DNA of 64,000 nt from Variovorax sp. 54 (lineage in GTDB: Bacteria; Pseudomonadota; Gammaproteobacteria; Burkholderiales; Burkholderiaceae_C), in the NCBI RefSeq assembly GCF_002754375.1, contig NZ_PEFF01000001.1, forward strand, positions 6,341,501 to 6,405,500, given 5' to 3'. The translations under genes were made by a program, and so were the position numbers. Positions 54,737 to 63,725 of this stretch are shown one piece after another; within the stretch, counting starts at the first letter, position 1, and each line of letters opens with the position of its first letter. The notes below the pieces were generated by a model. The model saw only the letters and a list, made by a program, of their open reading frames with translations, made no database searches and was not told where the DNA came from.

Positions 54737-54754
54737 TGCACGAGAACTCGTGCA
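54737..54754. promoter_or_regulatory. Perfect 18-bp palindrome upstream of xseA
   Basis: TGCACGAG-AA-CTCGTGCA, 80 bases before the xseA start. The perfect dyad symmetry suits a dimeric regulator. It is not a LexA or Fur consensus, and the cognate regulator is unknown. Confidence 0.45.
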
Positions 54755-54833
54755 TCTGTTCCACCATACCCCTCCAAAGTGGGGGACGCAGCGCCCGTTG
54801 TGGAAGAGTGGCGCTCGGTGGCGGAGGGGCGCG

Positions 54834-56147
54834 ATGAGCTTCAGGGAACCGAATGCAGCGCCCGGGCCGCGTGTGTGGGCTGTGGGCGCGTTGTGCCGCG
54901 CGGTGGCCGATGCGCTCGATGCGCGCTTCAACCCGGTCTCGGTGCGCGGGGAAATCTCGGGTTTCTCGCGCGCATCGAGCGGTCATTGCTATTTCTCGCT
55001 CAAGGACGAGTCCGGTCAGCTGCGCTGCGCGATGTTCCGCCGCGCAGCGGGCCTGCTCGACTTCGCGCCGCGCGACGGCGACCAGGTCGAGGTGCGCGGC
55101 CGACTGGCGGTGTATGAGCCGCGCGGCGATCTGCAACTGGTGGTCGAAAGCCTGCGGCGCGCGGGGCAGGGCGCGCTGTTCGAGCAGTTCCTGCAGCGCA
55201 AGGCGCGTCTCGAAGCCGAGGGCCTGTTCGATCCGGCGCGCAAGCGGGCGCTGCCGTCCATGCCGCGTGCCGTGGGCGTCGTCACCTCGCTGGGCGCTGC
55301 AGCGCTGCATGACGTCGTGACCGCGTTGCGGCGGCGCGTGCCCCACATCCCCGTGGTGCTGGCCCCGGCGGCCGTGCAGGGCGCCAATGCGCCAGCCGAA
55401 CTGGTGCGCGCCTTACAGTCGCTCTATACGCTGGAACCGGCCGTCGACGTGATCCTGCTGGTGCGTGGTGGCGGCTCGATCGAGGACCTCTGGGCTTTCA
55501 ACGACGAAACGCTGGCACGGACCATCGTGCAGAGTCCCGTGCCAGTGATCAGCGGCGTGGGGCACGAAACCGATTTCACCATTGCCGACTTCTGTGCCGA
55601 CCTGCGCGCACCGACGCCGACGGCCGCCGCGGAACTTGTCAGCGCGCCGCGCGACCTGTGGCTCGGCGCGCTCGATCTGCTCGACGAACGGCTCGGCGAT
55701 GCCCTGGGCGGGCGACTCGACGTGCTCGGCCAACGGCTGGACCAGGCGGCTGCGCGGCTGGGCCGTCCCTCGGGGCTGGTGGCGCGCCAGCAGCTGCGGC
55801 TGGCGCATCACGCGCAGCGGCTGCACTACGCGGTGCTGTCGCGCCGCGAGCGCCTGGCGCAGGTGCCGCAGGCCATCGGCACCGATTTTTCCGCGAAGTT
55901 CACGCGAGCGCTGACGCAGCGCCGCGAGCGGCTCGAACGCGTGGCCCTGCGCCTGCGGCTGCTCGATCCGGCCTTGGTGCTGCAGCGTGGCTACGCCTTG
56001 TTGACCGACGGCGAGGGCCGCGCGGTCGTCAGCGCAGGCAGCCTGCAGGCCGGCGATGCCGTGGTCGCGCGCCTTTCGGATGGCTCGGTCGATCTGACCG
56101 TGACGCCCGGCGGCGCAACGGGAACACGTCCGACGCGGCCTCAATGA
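54834..56147 (+). CDS. xseA: Exodeoxyribonuclease VII large subunit
   Basis: 437 residues from ATG 54834, with GGAGG seven bases upstream. The N-terminal OB fold (VSVRGEISGFSRASSGHCYFSLKDES) binds single-stranded DNA. The catalytic core carries GVVTSLGAAALHD, LVRGGGSIEDLWAFNDE and SGVGHETDFTIADF, followed by a coiled-coil section and the C-terminal LVLQRGYALLTD. It degrades ssDNA in both directions together with XseB, which is not in the window. sodB starts 50 bases downstream. Confidence 0.96.
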   Translation: MSFREPNAAPGPRVWAVGALCRAVADALDARFNPVSVRGEISGFSRASSGHCYFSLKDESGQLRCAMFRRAAGLLDFAPRDGDQVEVRGRLAVYEPRGDLQLVVESLRRAGQGALFEQFLQRKARLEAEGLFDPARKRALPSMPRAVGVVTSLGAAALHDVVTALRRRVPHIPVVLAPAAVQGANAPAELVRALQSLYTLEPAVDVILLVRGGGSIEDLWAFNDETLARTIVQSPVPVISGVGHETDFTIADFCADLRAPTPTAAAELVSAPRDLWLGALDLLDERLGDALGGRLDVLGQRLDQAAARLGRPSGLVARQQLRLAHHAQRLHYAVLSRRERLAQVPQAIGTDFSAKFTRALTQRRERLERVALRLRLLDPALVLQRGYALLTDGEGRAVVSAGSLQAGDAVVARLSDGSVDLTVTPGGATGTRPTRPQ

Positions 56148-56197
56148 TTACTTCCTAGAATCCTTCATTCCCCACAACCAACCCACGAGAAAAAATC

Positions 56198-56779
56198 ATG
56201 GAACATGTGCTCCCACCCCTGCCGTACGCCATCGACGCACTGGCTCCCGAATATTCGAAGGAAACGCTCGAGTTCCACCACGGCAAGCACCACAACGCCT
56301 ACGTGGTGAACCTGAACAACCTGCAAAAGGGCACCGAATTCGAAGCGATGACGCTCGAAGAGATCATCAAGAAGTCCAGCGGCGGCATCTACAACAACGC
56401 CGCGCAGATCTGGAACCACACCTTCTTCTGGAACTGCATGAAGCCGCAAGGCGGCGGCGCACCGACGGGCGCATTGGCCAAGGCCATCGACGCCAAGTGG
56501 GGCAGCTACGACGCCTTCAAGGAAGCCTTCGTGAAGTCGGCCGTGGGCAACTTCGGTTCGGGCTGGACCTGGCTCGTGAAGAAGGCCGACGGTTCGGTGG
56601 ACATCGTGAACACCGGCGCCGCCGGCACGCCGCTGACCACCGCCGACACCGCGCTGCTGACGGTCGACGTGTGGGAACACGCGTACTACATCGACTACCG
56701 CAACATGCGCCCGAAGTTCGTCGAGACCTTCCTGGCCAAGCTGGCCAACTGGGACTTCGCAGCGAAGAACTTCGGCTGA
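56198..56779 (+). CDS. sodB: Superoxide dismutase, iron type
   Basis: 193 residues. The metal ligands are His27, His74, Asp157 and His161 (in [19 protein letters not shown] and [13 protein letters not shown]). Gln70 in NNAAQIWNH is the outer-sphere residue typical of Fe-SODs. There is no signal peptide, so it is cytosolic. It removes superoxide. It lies between xseA and the IS3 relic. No Fur box was recognised upstream. Confidence 0.96.
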   Translation: MEHVLPPLPYAIDALAPEYSKETLEFHHGKHHNAYVVNLNNLQKGTEFEAMTLEEIIKKSSGGIYNNAAQIWNHTFFWNCMKPQGGGAPTGALAKAIDAKWGSYDAFKEAFVKSAVGNFGSGWTWLVKKADGSVDIVNTGAAGTPLTTADTALLTVDVWEHAYYIDYRNMRPKFVETFLAKLANWDFAAKNFG

Positions 56780-56797
56780 AGCCGGACCTGGCGCTCG

Positions 56798-56983
56798 TGA
56801 CCCGTCCTGCCCTAGGCTGACACCTAAGAGAGACACATAGCCGGCGTGTTGAAGCCGGCAATAGACGCCCGATGAACCTCATTAAAAGCCAGCGTGTAGT
56901 CCCGCTGGGTGCGTTTGACGCTTGATTCCATTGACTTGCCTTTTCTTGAGGGAAAAGGTGTCAACCCTGGGCAGGACGGGTCA
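56798..56983 (-). mobile_element. Miniature, internally deleted IS3-family element
   Basis: 186 bp bounded by imperfect 28-bp inverted repeats: 56798-56825 starts TGACCCGTCCTGCCC and ends TGACACCT; 56956-56983 is its inverse, starting AGGTGTCA. Ends of the form TGA...TCA suit the IS3 family. Inside, on the minus strand from ATG 56931, the first 16 residues (MESSVKRTQRDYTLAF) match an IS3-type orfA start. They then run straight into NEVHRASIAGFNTPAM, which recalls the N-x-x-R-P-H...TPA end of orfB. Both transposase frames have been lost, apparently by one internal deletion. It could be mobilised only in trans. Confidence 0.7.
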
Positions 56984-56991
56984 GCGCCATG

Positions 56992-57021
56992 AAAAAAGCC
57001 GACCTGCGGGTCGGCTTTTTT
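56992..57021. terminator. Bidirectional terminator between sodB and the DUF192 gene
   Basis: GCCGACC/GGTCGGC with a short loop, A6 before and T6 after, just outside the IS3 relic. Confidence 0.85.
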
Positions 57022-57034
57022 GTGGGCGTTGGGC

Positions 57035-57505
57035 TCAGCGCTTGGCGGCGGAGAACAGCTCGCCGCCGAGCTTGGCCCCCTTCTTGATGTTCTTCTTGGC
57101 AAACCAGCCCTGGTTCATCTCGAGCACGTAGCGCACCGGCTCTTCGGAGCAATGCGAGTTCTCGGTCATCGGTTGCATGTCGACCAGGTTGACGATGCGG
57201 CCGTCATCGGCCACGAAGGCGGCGGTCAATGGCAACAGCGTGTTGCGCATCCAGAAGCACTGCGTGGCTGGCTGCTCGAACACGAAGATCATGCCCTCGG
57301 CCTGCGGCATCGTCTTGCGGAACATCAGGCCGATCTCGCGCTCGCGGGGCGATTGCGCCACCTGCGCGTCGATCTTGTAGAGGCCGACCGACAACTGCGT
57401 GCGTGCCAGATCGGTTTGGGGTTGCGGTTGGATTTGCTGCTGCGCGTGGGCCGGCGCCAGGAAGGACGCGGACACCAAAAGCAGCGCGGCGAGACGCTGA
57501 AACAT
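57035..57505 (-). CDS. DUF192 domain protein, exported
   Basis: 156 residues from ATG 57505. The signal peptide MFQRLAALLLVSASFLAPAHA precedes a Gln-rich linker and the DUF192 domain: EREIGLMFRKTMPQAEGMIFVFEQPATQCFWMRNTLLPL and VLEMNQGWFAKKNIKKG. The family is widespread and of unknown biochemical function. It lies between the IS relic and a small secreted protein gene, with separate terminators on both sides, so it is probably monocistronic. Confidence 0.9.
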   Translation of the reverse strand: MFQRLAALLLVSASFLAPAHAQQQIQPQPQTDLARTQLSVGLYKIDAQVAQSPREREIGLMFRKTMPQAEGMIFVFEQPATQCFWMRNTLLPLTAAFVADDGRIVNLVDMQPMTENSHCSEEPVRYVLEMNQGWFAKKNIKKGAKLGGELFSAAKR

Positions 57506-57554
57506 CGGATGACTCTTTCGGGGCCGGGACACAGAAGGTCGGCCCGTGACCAAT

Positions 57555-57580
57555 AAAAATGCCCGCTGAAGCGGGCATTG
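57555..57580 (-). terminator. Terminator after the first small secreted protein gene
   Basis: ATGCCCGCT/AGCGGGCAT with loop TC, followed on the minus strand by TTTTATT. Confidence 0.8.
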
Positions 57581-57596
57581 CCGGGAGCTTGAAAGC

Positions 57597-57785
57597 TTAC
57601 ACCTTCTTGGCGGCGGCCGCGTGGGCCTTGGACACGTGACGCACCTTGTGCTTCTTGACCGTGTGCTTGGCCTTTGCCTTGTGCGCGGCGGGAGCGGCCG
57701 GCGCTGCGGGCGCGGGTTCGGCGGCTTGGGCGAATGCACCGGCTGCGAAAAGGCCGGCGACCAGGGCTGCGATCAGCTTGTTCAT
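57597..57785 (-). CDS. Small basic secreted protein (Asr-like composition)
   Basis: 62 residues. The signal peptide [20 protein letters not shown] is followed by a low-complexity mature part of Ala, Pro, Lys and His (AAHKAKAKHTVKKHKVRHVSKAH), strongly basic. The composition recalls the periplasmic acid-shock protein Asr, but homology is not established. AAAGGA is six bases before ATG 57785. A second, longer ribosome-binding match (GGAGGTGATCC, 57812-57822, minus) lies further upstream. It is paralogous in signal peptide and leader to the gene at 57936-58274. Confidence 0.75.
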   Translation of the reverse strand: MNKLIAALVAGLFAAGAFAQAAEPAPAAPAAPAAHKAKAKHTVKKHKVRHVSKAHAAAAKKV

Positions 57786-57891
57786 GAGAAATCCTTTGAG
57801 ATTGTTGATTTGGATCACCTCCCTGTGGAAGGTCTCCATTCAACGGGCCTCGGGAACCCCGGTTGACAGTGATCGAGCAAAACTTCAAACG

Positions 57892-57920
57892 AAAAAAAGC
57901 GCTCCGGAGAGCGCTTCTTT
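57892..57920 (-). terminator. Terminator after the second small secreted protein gene
   Basis: AAGCGCTC/GGAGCGCTT with a 3-base loop, followed on the minus strand by T6-7. Confidence 0.8.
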
Positions 57921-57935
57921 TGGGGACAGACCAGC

Positions 57936-58274
57936 TTACTTGGCGCCGGGCATGTCAGGCGTGCCGCCTTGGGTGGCCTTGCGCTTCACGCTGCCGTCCT
58001 TGTTGCGACGACGATCGTCGCGGGTCTTGGCGCGCTTTTCGCCAGCAACGCCAGCCTTGTCGGCGCCGAACGTGCCGCCTTCAGGCGTCTTGGCGATGTC
58101 GCCAGCAGCAGGAGCCACTTTGCCAGCGGGCTTGGCTTCCTTCTTGGCTTCAGCGCGGGCTTGCGACTTGCTGTTGGTCGCGTTGCCTTGTTCGGGCGTG
58201 GTACCGGCCGGGTTCTGGGCGTACGCGCCAGCGGCGAACAGGCCTGCGATCATGACTGCGAGAAGTTTGCTCAT
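57936..58274 (-). CDS. Small hydrophilic secreted protein, paralogue of the neighbour
   Basis: 112 residues. The signal peptide MSKLLAVMIAGLFAAGAYAQ is nearly the same as that of the gene at 57597 ([20 protein letters not shown]). The mature part is charged and low in complexity (KSQARAEAKKEAKPAGK, KRAKTRDDRRRNKDGSVKRK), with no cysteine and no known domain. AGAGGA precedes ATG 58274. It is divergent from icd by 220 bases. The function is unknown; a periplasmic stress or envelope role is a guess. Confidence 0.75.
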   Translation of the reverse strand: MSKLLAVMIAGLFAAGAYAQNPAGTTPEQGNATNSKSQARAEAKKEAKPAGKVAPAAGDIAKTPEGGTFGADKAGVAGEKRAKTRDDRRRNKDGSVKRKATQGGTPDMPGAK

Positions 58275-58365
58275 TGATGATTCCTCTATCGAGAATTGGT
58301 TGGAAACGCCTCCCGGCGAGCAGAAGGTCAGCCAGTAACGGGCTCTATCGCCCTACGGTTGACAA

Positions 58366-58393
58366 TTGCTCGCTGATGGGTTGCGTCTAAAAT
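58366..58393 (+). promoter_or_regulatory. icd promoter candidate
   Basis: TTGCTC (58366-58371), 16 bases, then TAAAAT (58388-58393), which would start a leader of about 95 nt. A TTGACA at 58360 is too far from this -10. Confidence 0.45.
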
Positions 58394-58454
58394 GTACAGC
58401 GATTTGTTAGCGCGCTGTACAGCGATTCTCCCTCGCTGTCTGTATTCGCAGACA
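58393..58454 (+). promoter_or_regulatory. Repeat cluster in the icd leader
   Basis: TGTACAGCGATT occurs twice in direct orientation (58393-58404 and 58416-58427, 23 bases apart). Because TGTACA is its own inverse, TGTACAGCG and CGCTGTACA (58413-58421) also form a hairpin. A further palindrome CTGTCTGTATTCGCAGACAG is at 58435-58454. An operator or leader structure is inferred. Confidence 0.45.
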
Positions 58455-58494
58455 GTCGTTCGAATTACGTCATTTCCCGGAGTCAAGCCCCCTC

Positions 58495-59754
<1,260 letters not shown>

Positions 59755-59763
59755 TTGCAATCG

Positions 59764-59829
59764 CTGACGTTGAGAAACGTCAGACCCCTATCAAGCCCTC
59801 GAGCTTCCGGAAGGACTCGAGGGTTTTTT
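59764..59829 (+). terminator. Tandem hairpins and terminator after icd
   Basis: A first hairpin CTGACGTT/AACGTCAG (59764-59783) is followed by CCCTCGAG/CTCGAGGG (59796-59823) and T6. The second is a textbook intrinsic terminator; the first may protect the 3' end. Confidence 0.9.
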
Positions 59830-60114
59830 CTTGCCCGCCACACCCTCGATATCGTTGTTGAACTACCTCCTTTGTATTCCGAACGTAAGGAGCGGCGGGC
59901 AAACATCACAGATCAAGAGGCGGCCTCATTTGTTTAACTATTGGTAGAAACTGTGCTGCGATTTGCCTTGCAGCGAGCCGCCAGAATCGCGCCCATTCCA
60001 AGAAGCATAAGGGCGCGAAGTGGGGAAAAAGAACGCAGAAATCTGCTCGACGACCTCGGGCGTTGCAGGTGAGTCGACCGAACAAGGCGTGCACACCGCT
60101 CGACAGATCGCGCC
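59830..60114. other. Non-coding gap before tssH
   Basis: 285 bases after the icd terminator with no supported gene. It is less GC-rich than its surroundings in places (TTGTTTAACTATTGGTAG). It must hold the tssH promoter, but I found no convincing -35/-10 pair. It marks the border between core genes and the T6SS region; no direct repeat or att-like site was seen. Confidence 0.5.
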
Positions 60115-62820
60115 ATGACGATCTCCCGGCGTGCGCTGTTCGGCAAGCTCAATCTCACACTGTTTCGCGGCATCGAATCCGCCACCGCATTCGCCAAATT
60201 GCGTGGCAATCCGTACGTTGAACTGACGCACTGGATTCATCAACTCTGGCAGCTCAACGACAGCGACCTGCACCGCATCTGCCGGCACTACCAGATCGAC
60301 TCGCAAGCCATCGAGAAAGACTTCGCATTGGCGTTGTCCAGCCTGCCATCTGGCGCGACGTCGTTGACCGATTTCTCGAGCCACATCGAAGCAGCCATCG
60401 AACGCGCGTGGGTGCTGTCCAGCCTCGAGTTCGGTGCGCATTGCGTGCGTGGTGCCTGGTTGCTTGCTGCGCTGCTTCAGACGCCGGAGCTGCGGCGCGT
60501 GCTGCTTGGTATCTCGCCTGCATTCCAGCGAATCCCCGCAGATCAACTGACAGAGGCCGTCAGCGCCATCGTGGCCGGCTCTCCCGAAGGGCAAGAAGGA
60601 CCGCACGATGGCTCCGGTCTGCCGTCAGCGCTGCCTGGCGAGGCCAGCGGGGCGCTCGCGGATGCGACGTCCGACGGCAAGTCGGCATTGCGACGCTACT
60701 GCACGGATCTGACCGAGCGCGCTTTTCAAGGACAGATCGACCCCGTCATCGGGCGCGGACACGAAATCCGCACGATGGTCGACATTCTGCTTCGCCGTCG
60801 TCAGAACAATCCCTTGCTCACGGGCGATGCGGGCGTCGGCAAGACTGCGGTTGTCGAAGGGTTGGCACTGGCCATCACCCAAGGTGAAGTTCCTCCTGAC
60901 CTGAAGAACTGCCGACTCTGGAGTCTCGATGTCGGGGCGCTGCTGGCCGGCGCGAGCATGCGAGGGGAGTTCGAGTCGCGCCTCAAGGCATTGTTGGAAG
61001 AGGCGGGCAAGTCCATCCAACCCGTCATCCTCTTCATTGACGAAGTGCACACCTTGGTCGGCGCGGGCGGGCAATCGGGAACCGGCGATGCCGCCAACTT
61101 GCTCAAGCCTGCGCTTGCACGGGGAACCTTGCGCACGATCGGTGCCACCACCTGGAGCGAGTACAAGCGCCACATCGAAAAGGACCCCGCACTGACGCGG
61201 CGCTTTCAGACATTGCAGGTGGCAGAGCCCGACGAGATTTCCGCGATCGAGATGGTGCGCGGCCTTGTCGCCACCTTTGCCGAGCATCACGGCGTGCTCG
61301 TGCTCGATGAGGCTGTGCGCGCTGCTGTGACGCTGTCACATCGCTACATCCCCGCACGCCAGTTGCCCGACAAGGCGATCAGCCTGCTCGACACCGCATG
61401 TGCGCGCGTAGCCATGTCGCTTCATGCGCCACCGCCTGAAGTCGAGCAATGGCGGCACCGCATCACAGCGCTTGAGGTCGAACTTGGGCTGCTTGCTCAA
61501 GAGGGCGTTGTCGCTCATGGCCGCGAGGAAAGAGTATTGCGCCTTGATGCCGCCAGAGTGCAACTCGATGCCGCGCAGCACACGCTGTCAGAGCACGAGG
61601 CGCGATGGCAAGACGAGCTGGCATTGGTTCGCACGATTCATGGATTGAGAACAAAGAAGAGGGAGGAGGCGGGAGAGCTGAGCTGCGCCGAGGGGAATGC
61701 ACCCTCGGCGCAGCTGGTGACCCTGGAGCAAGAGCTTGCCGCGCACCAGAAGGAGCTGCCTCTGATTTTTCCCCAGGTTGACGAGGCGGTGGTTGCGAGC
61801 ATCGTGGCCGACTGGACGGGAATTCCCGTGGGGCGAATGGTGACGGATGAAGTTGCCGCTGTCGTCGCACTTCAATCCAGGTTGGAGGCGCGCGTGATCG
61901 GCCAGGGGTCTGCGCTCGCGGTGATTGCGGAGCGCATGCAGACGGCGCGGGCACGCCTGACGGATCCGAACAAGCCTGTGGGCGTGTTCCTGCTGGCCGG
62001 CCCGTCGGGCGTGGGCAAGACAGAAACTGCGTTGGCACTGGCCGAGGCCATGTATGGCGGTGAGCAGAACCTCATCACCATCAACATGAGCGAGTTCCAG
62101 GAGTCGCACACGGTCTCGACCTTGAAGGGAGCGCCTCCGGGTTATGTCGGCTACGGCGAAGGTGGCGTGCTCACGGAGGCCGTGCGCCGCAAGCCCTACA
62201 GCACGATCCTGCTCGATGAAGTGGAAAAAGCCCACCCGGATGTCCACGAGATCTTCTATCAGGTGTTTGACAAGGGCTGGATGGAAGATGGAGAAGGGCG
62301 TCGTGTCGATTTCAGGAACACCACGATCCTGTTGACGAGCAACACCGGTGCAGAACTCATTGCCGCTCTCTGCGAAGACCCCTTGCTGGTGCCTGAAGTT
62401 GATGTCCTGCGTGATGCGCTTCAGCCGTCGCTGCGAACAGTTTTTCCTGCCGCCTTCCTCGGTCGATTGACCGTGGTGCCTTACCTGCCTTTGGCCCCGG
62501 GCGCGCTGCGCGACATCGTGAGCTTGCATCTGGATCGCGTGGTCGAACGCATGCGTGCGCAGCACGACATCGCGTTGGACTACACGCCTGCGCTGCTCGC
62601 CAAGATCGTCGGCCAGTGCGGCGCCTATGAAACGGGGGCTCGTCGTCTGATCGGCTTCATCGAACAACGAATCCTGCCGATTCTTTCCCGGCAATGGCTG
62701 GATGCGCTTCAAGCGCGGCGAAAGATCAAGCGCATGACTGCCGACGTGAAGGCGAGCGACAACGCCAACCCAGCCTTGCAAGGAGGAGGCGCCATCGTCT
62801 GTCACACCGAGTTCGGCTGA
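60115..62820 (+). CDS. tssH: Type VI secretion ATPase TssH (ClpV)
   Basis: 901-residue Clp/Hsp100 AAA+ ATPase that disassembles the contracted TssB-TssC sheath. The N-domain (about 1-160) starts SRRALFGKLNLTLFRGIE. The first AAA+ module has Walker A GDAGVGKT at 237-244 and VILFIDEVHTLVGAG; a middle coiled-coil region follows. The second AAA+ module has GPSGVGKT near 630 and TILLDEVEKAHPDV. The full length looks functional. tssB follows after 96 bases. No ribosome site is obvious before ATG 60115. Confidence 0.95.
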   Translation: MTISRRALFGKLNLTLFRGIESATAFAKLRGNPYVELTHWIHQLWQLNDSDLHRICRHYQIDSQAIEKDFALALSSLPSGATSLTDFSSHIEAAIERAWVLSSLEFGAHCVRGAWLLAALLQTPELRRVLLGISPAFQRIPADQLTEAVSAIVAGSPEGQEGPHDGSGLPSALPGEASGALADATSDGKSALRRYCTDLTERAFQGQIDPVIGRGHEIRTMVDILLRRRQNNPLLTGDAGVGKTAVVEGLALAITQGEVPPDLKNCRLWSLDVGALLAGASMRGEFESRLKALLEEAGKSIQPVILFIDEVHTLVGAGGQSGTGDAANLLKPALARGTLRTIGATTWSEYKRHIEKDPALTRRFQTLQVAEPDEISAIEMVRGLVATFAEHHGVLVLDEAVRAAVTLSHRYIPARQLPDKAISLLDTACARVAMSLHAPPPEVEQWRHRITALEVELGLLAQEGVVAHGREERVLRLDAARVQLDAAQHTLSEHEARWQDELALVRTIHGLRTKKREEAGELSCAEGNAPSAQLVTLEQELAAHQKELPLIFPQVDEAVVASIVADWTGIPVGRMVTDEVAAVVALQSRLEARVIGQGSALAVIAERMQTARARLTDPNKPVGVFLLAGPSGVGKTETALALAEAMYGGEQNLITINMSEFQESHTVSTLKGAPPGYVGYGEGGVLTEAVRRKPYSTILLDEVEKAHPDVHEIFYQVFDKGWMEDGEGRRVDFRNTTILLTSNTGAELIAALCEDPLLVPEVDVLRDALQPSLRTVFPAAFLGRLTVVPYLPLAPGALRDIVSLHLDRVVERMRAQHDIALDYTPALLAKIVGQCGAYETGARRLIGFIEQRILPILSRQWLDALQARRKIKRMTADVKASDNANPALQGGGAIVCHTEFG

Positions 62821-62916
62821 ATCCACCGAGTGGCCTCGTTGGCCCTAGAGATGCATCGCCGCTTCGAAGCCGCGTGATGCCAGTTTCTTGTTTGTTTTTC
62901 ATCAGGGAGTTTTTTC

Positions 62917-63338
62917 ATGGCTACCAACAACAGCAGCAGTCAGAAGTTCATTGCCCGCAACAGGGCGCCGCGTGTGCAGATCGAGTACGACGTGGAAATC
63001 TACGGGTCCGAGAAGAAGATCGAGCTGCCCTTCGTGATGGGCGTCTTGTCCGACCTGTCTGGCAAACCGGCACAGGCCTTGCCGCCGGTGCCCGAGCGAA
63101 AGTTTCTCGATATCGACATTGACAACTTCGACGAACGGATGAAGGCGATCCAGCCGCGCGTTGCATTCGCGGTGCCTAACACGCTGACGGGTGAAGGCCA
63201 GCTCATGGTCGACATCACCTTCGAGAGCATCGAAGACTTTTCGCCGGCCGCCGTCGCTCGAAAAGTGGAGCCGCTCAGCCGGCTCCTGGAAGCCCGCACG
63301 CAGCTGGCCAACCTGCAGACCTACATGGACGGCAAGCC
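62917..63338 (+). pseudogene. tssB: tssB (T6SS sheath small subunit), 3' end lost
   Basis: GGGAG precedes ATG 62917. The first 140 residues are a normal TssB: SQKFIARNRAPRVQIEYDVEIYG, FVMGVLSDLSG, ERKFLDIDIDNFDERMKAIQPRVAF and LSRLLEARTQLANLQTYMDGK. TssB then usually continues for about 25-30 residues, but here homology stops at about 63336 and the sequence becomes tssA in another frame. The tssB frame stays open to 63828, giving a 303-residue hybrid with an Arg/Cys-rich tail of no family. The C-terminal helix needed for sheath function is missing. Confidence 0.82.
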
Positions 63339-63725
63339 GCCGAGGCTGCGGCGCAGATCGTCGCCTGGGCCGGCCAGCACCTGGGGCAGGACACGCCTTC
63401 ACTGCACGCGCTGGTGCGATTGCTGGCCCCGTTCCAGCGAACCGGCTCATCGGCACCGCCTGCCGCGGTCGCAACAATGCCAAGCCTGCTCCCGTCGTGG
63501 CCGGCAAGCACGCCAGTCGGCGAGGGCCTGGCGACACGCGACGACATCCTGCGTGACATTCGCAAGGCCCGCCGATGGTTCGAGAACCACGAACCGAGCA
63601 GTCCCGTTGCCGTGTTGCTCAAGCAGGCCGAACGCATGTCCGGTCAGCGGTTTTCACAGGTGGCCGATGCCATTCCGCTCGATCTGTTGCGCAAATGGGA
63701 TGCCGACGAGGAGGTTCCGCTGTGA
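63339..63725 (+). pseudogene. tssA: tssA (ImpA) 3' fragment
   Basis: From the junction, the frame reads AEAAAQIVAWAGQHLGQDTP, then a variable linker, and the TssA C-terminal domain: ATRDDILRDIRKARRWFENHEPSSPVAVLLKQAERM and FSQVADAIPLDLLRKW. Only about 128 residues of what is normally a 340-550-residue protein remain, without the N-terminal ImpA_N domain or its start codon. An internal GTG at 63414 could at most give 103 residues. The stop overlaps the GTG of the next gene. TssA primes sheath and tube assembly. Confidence 0.75.
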
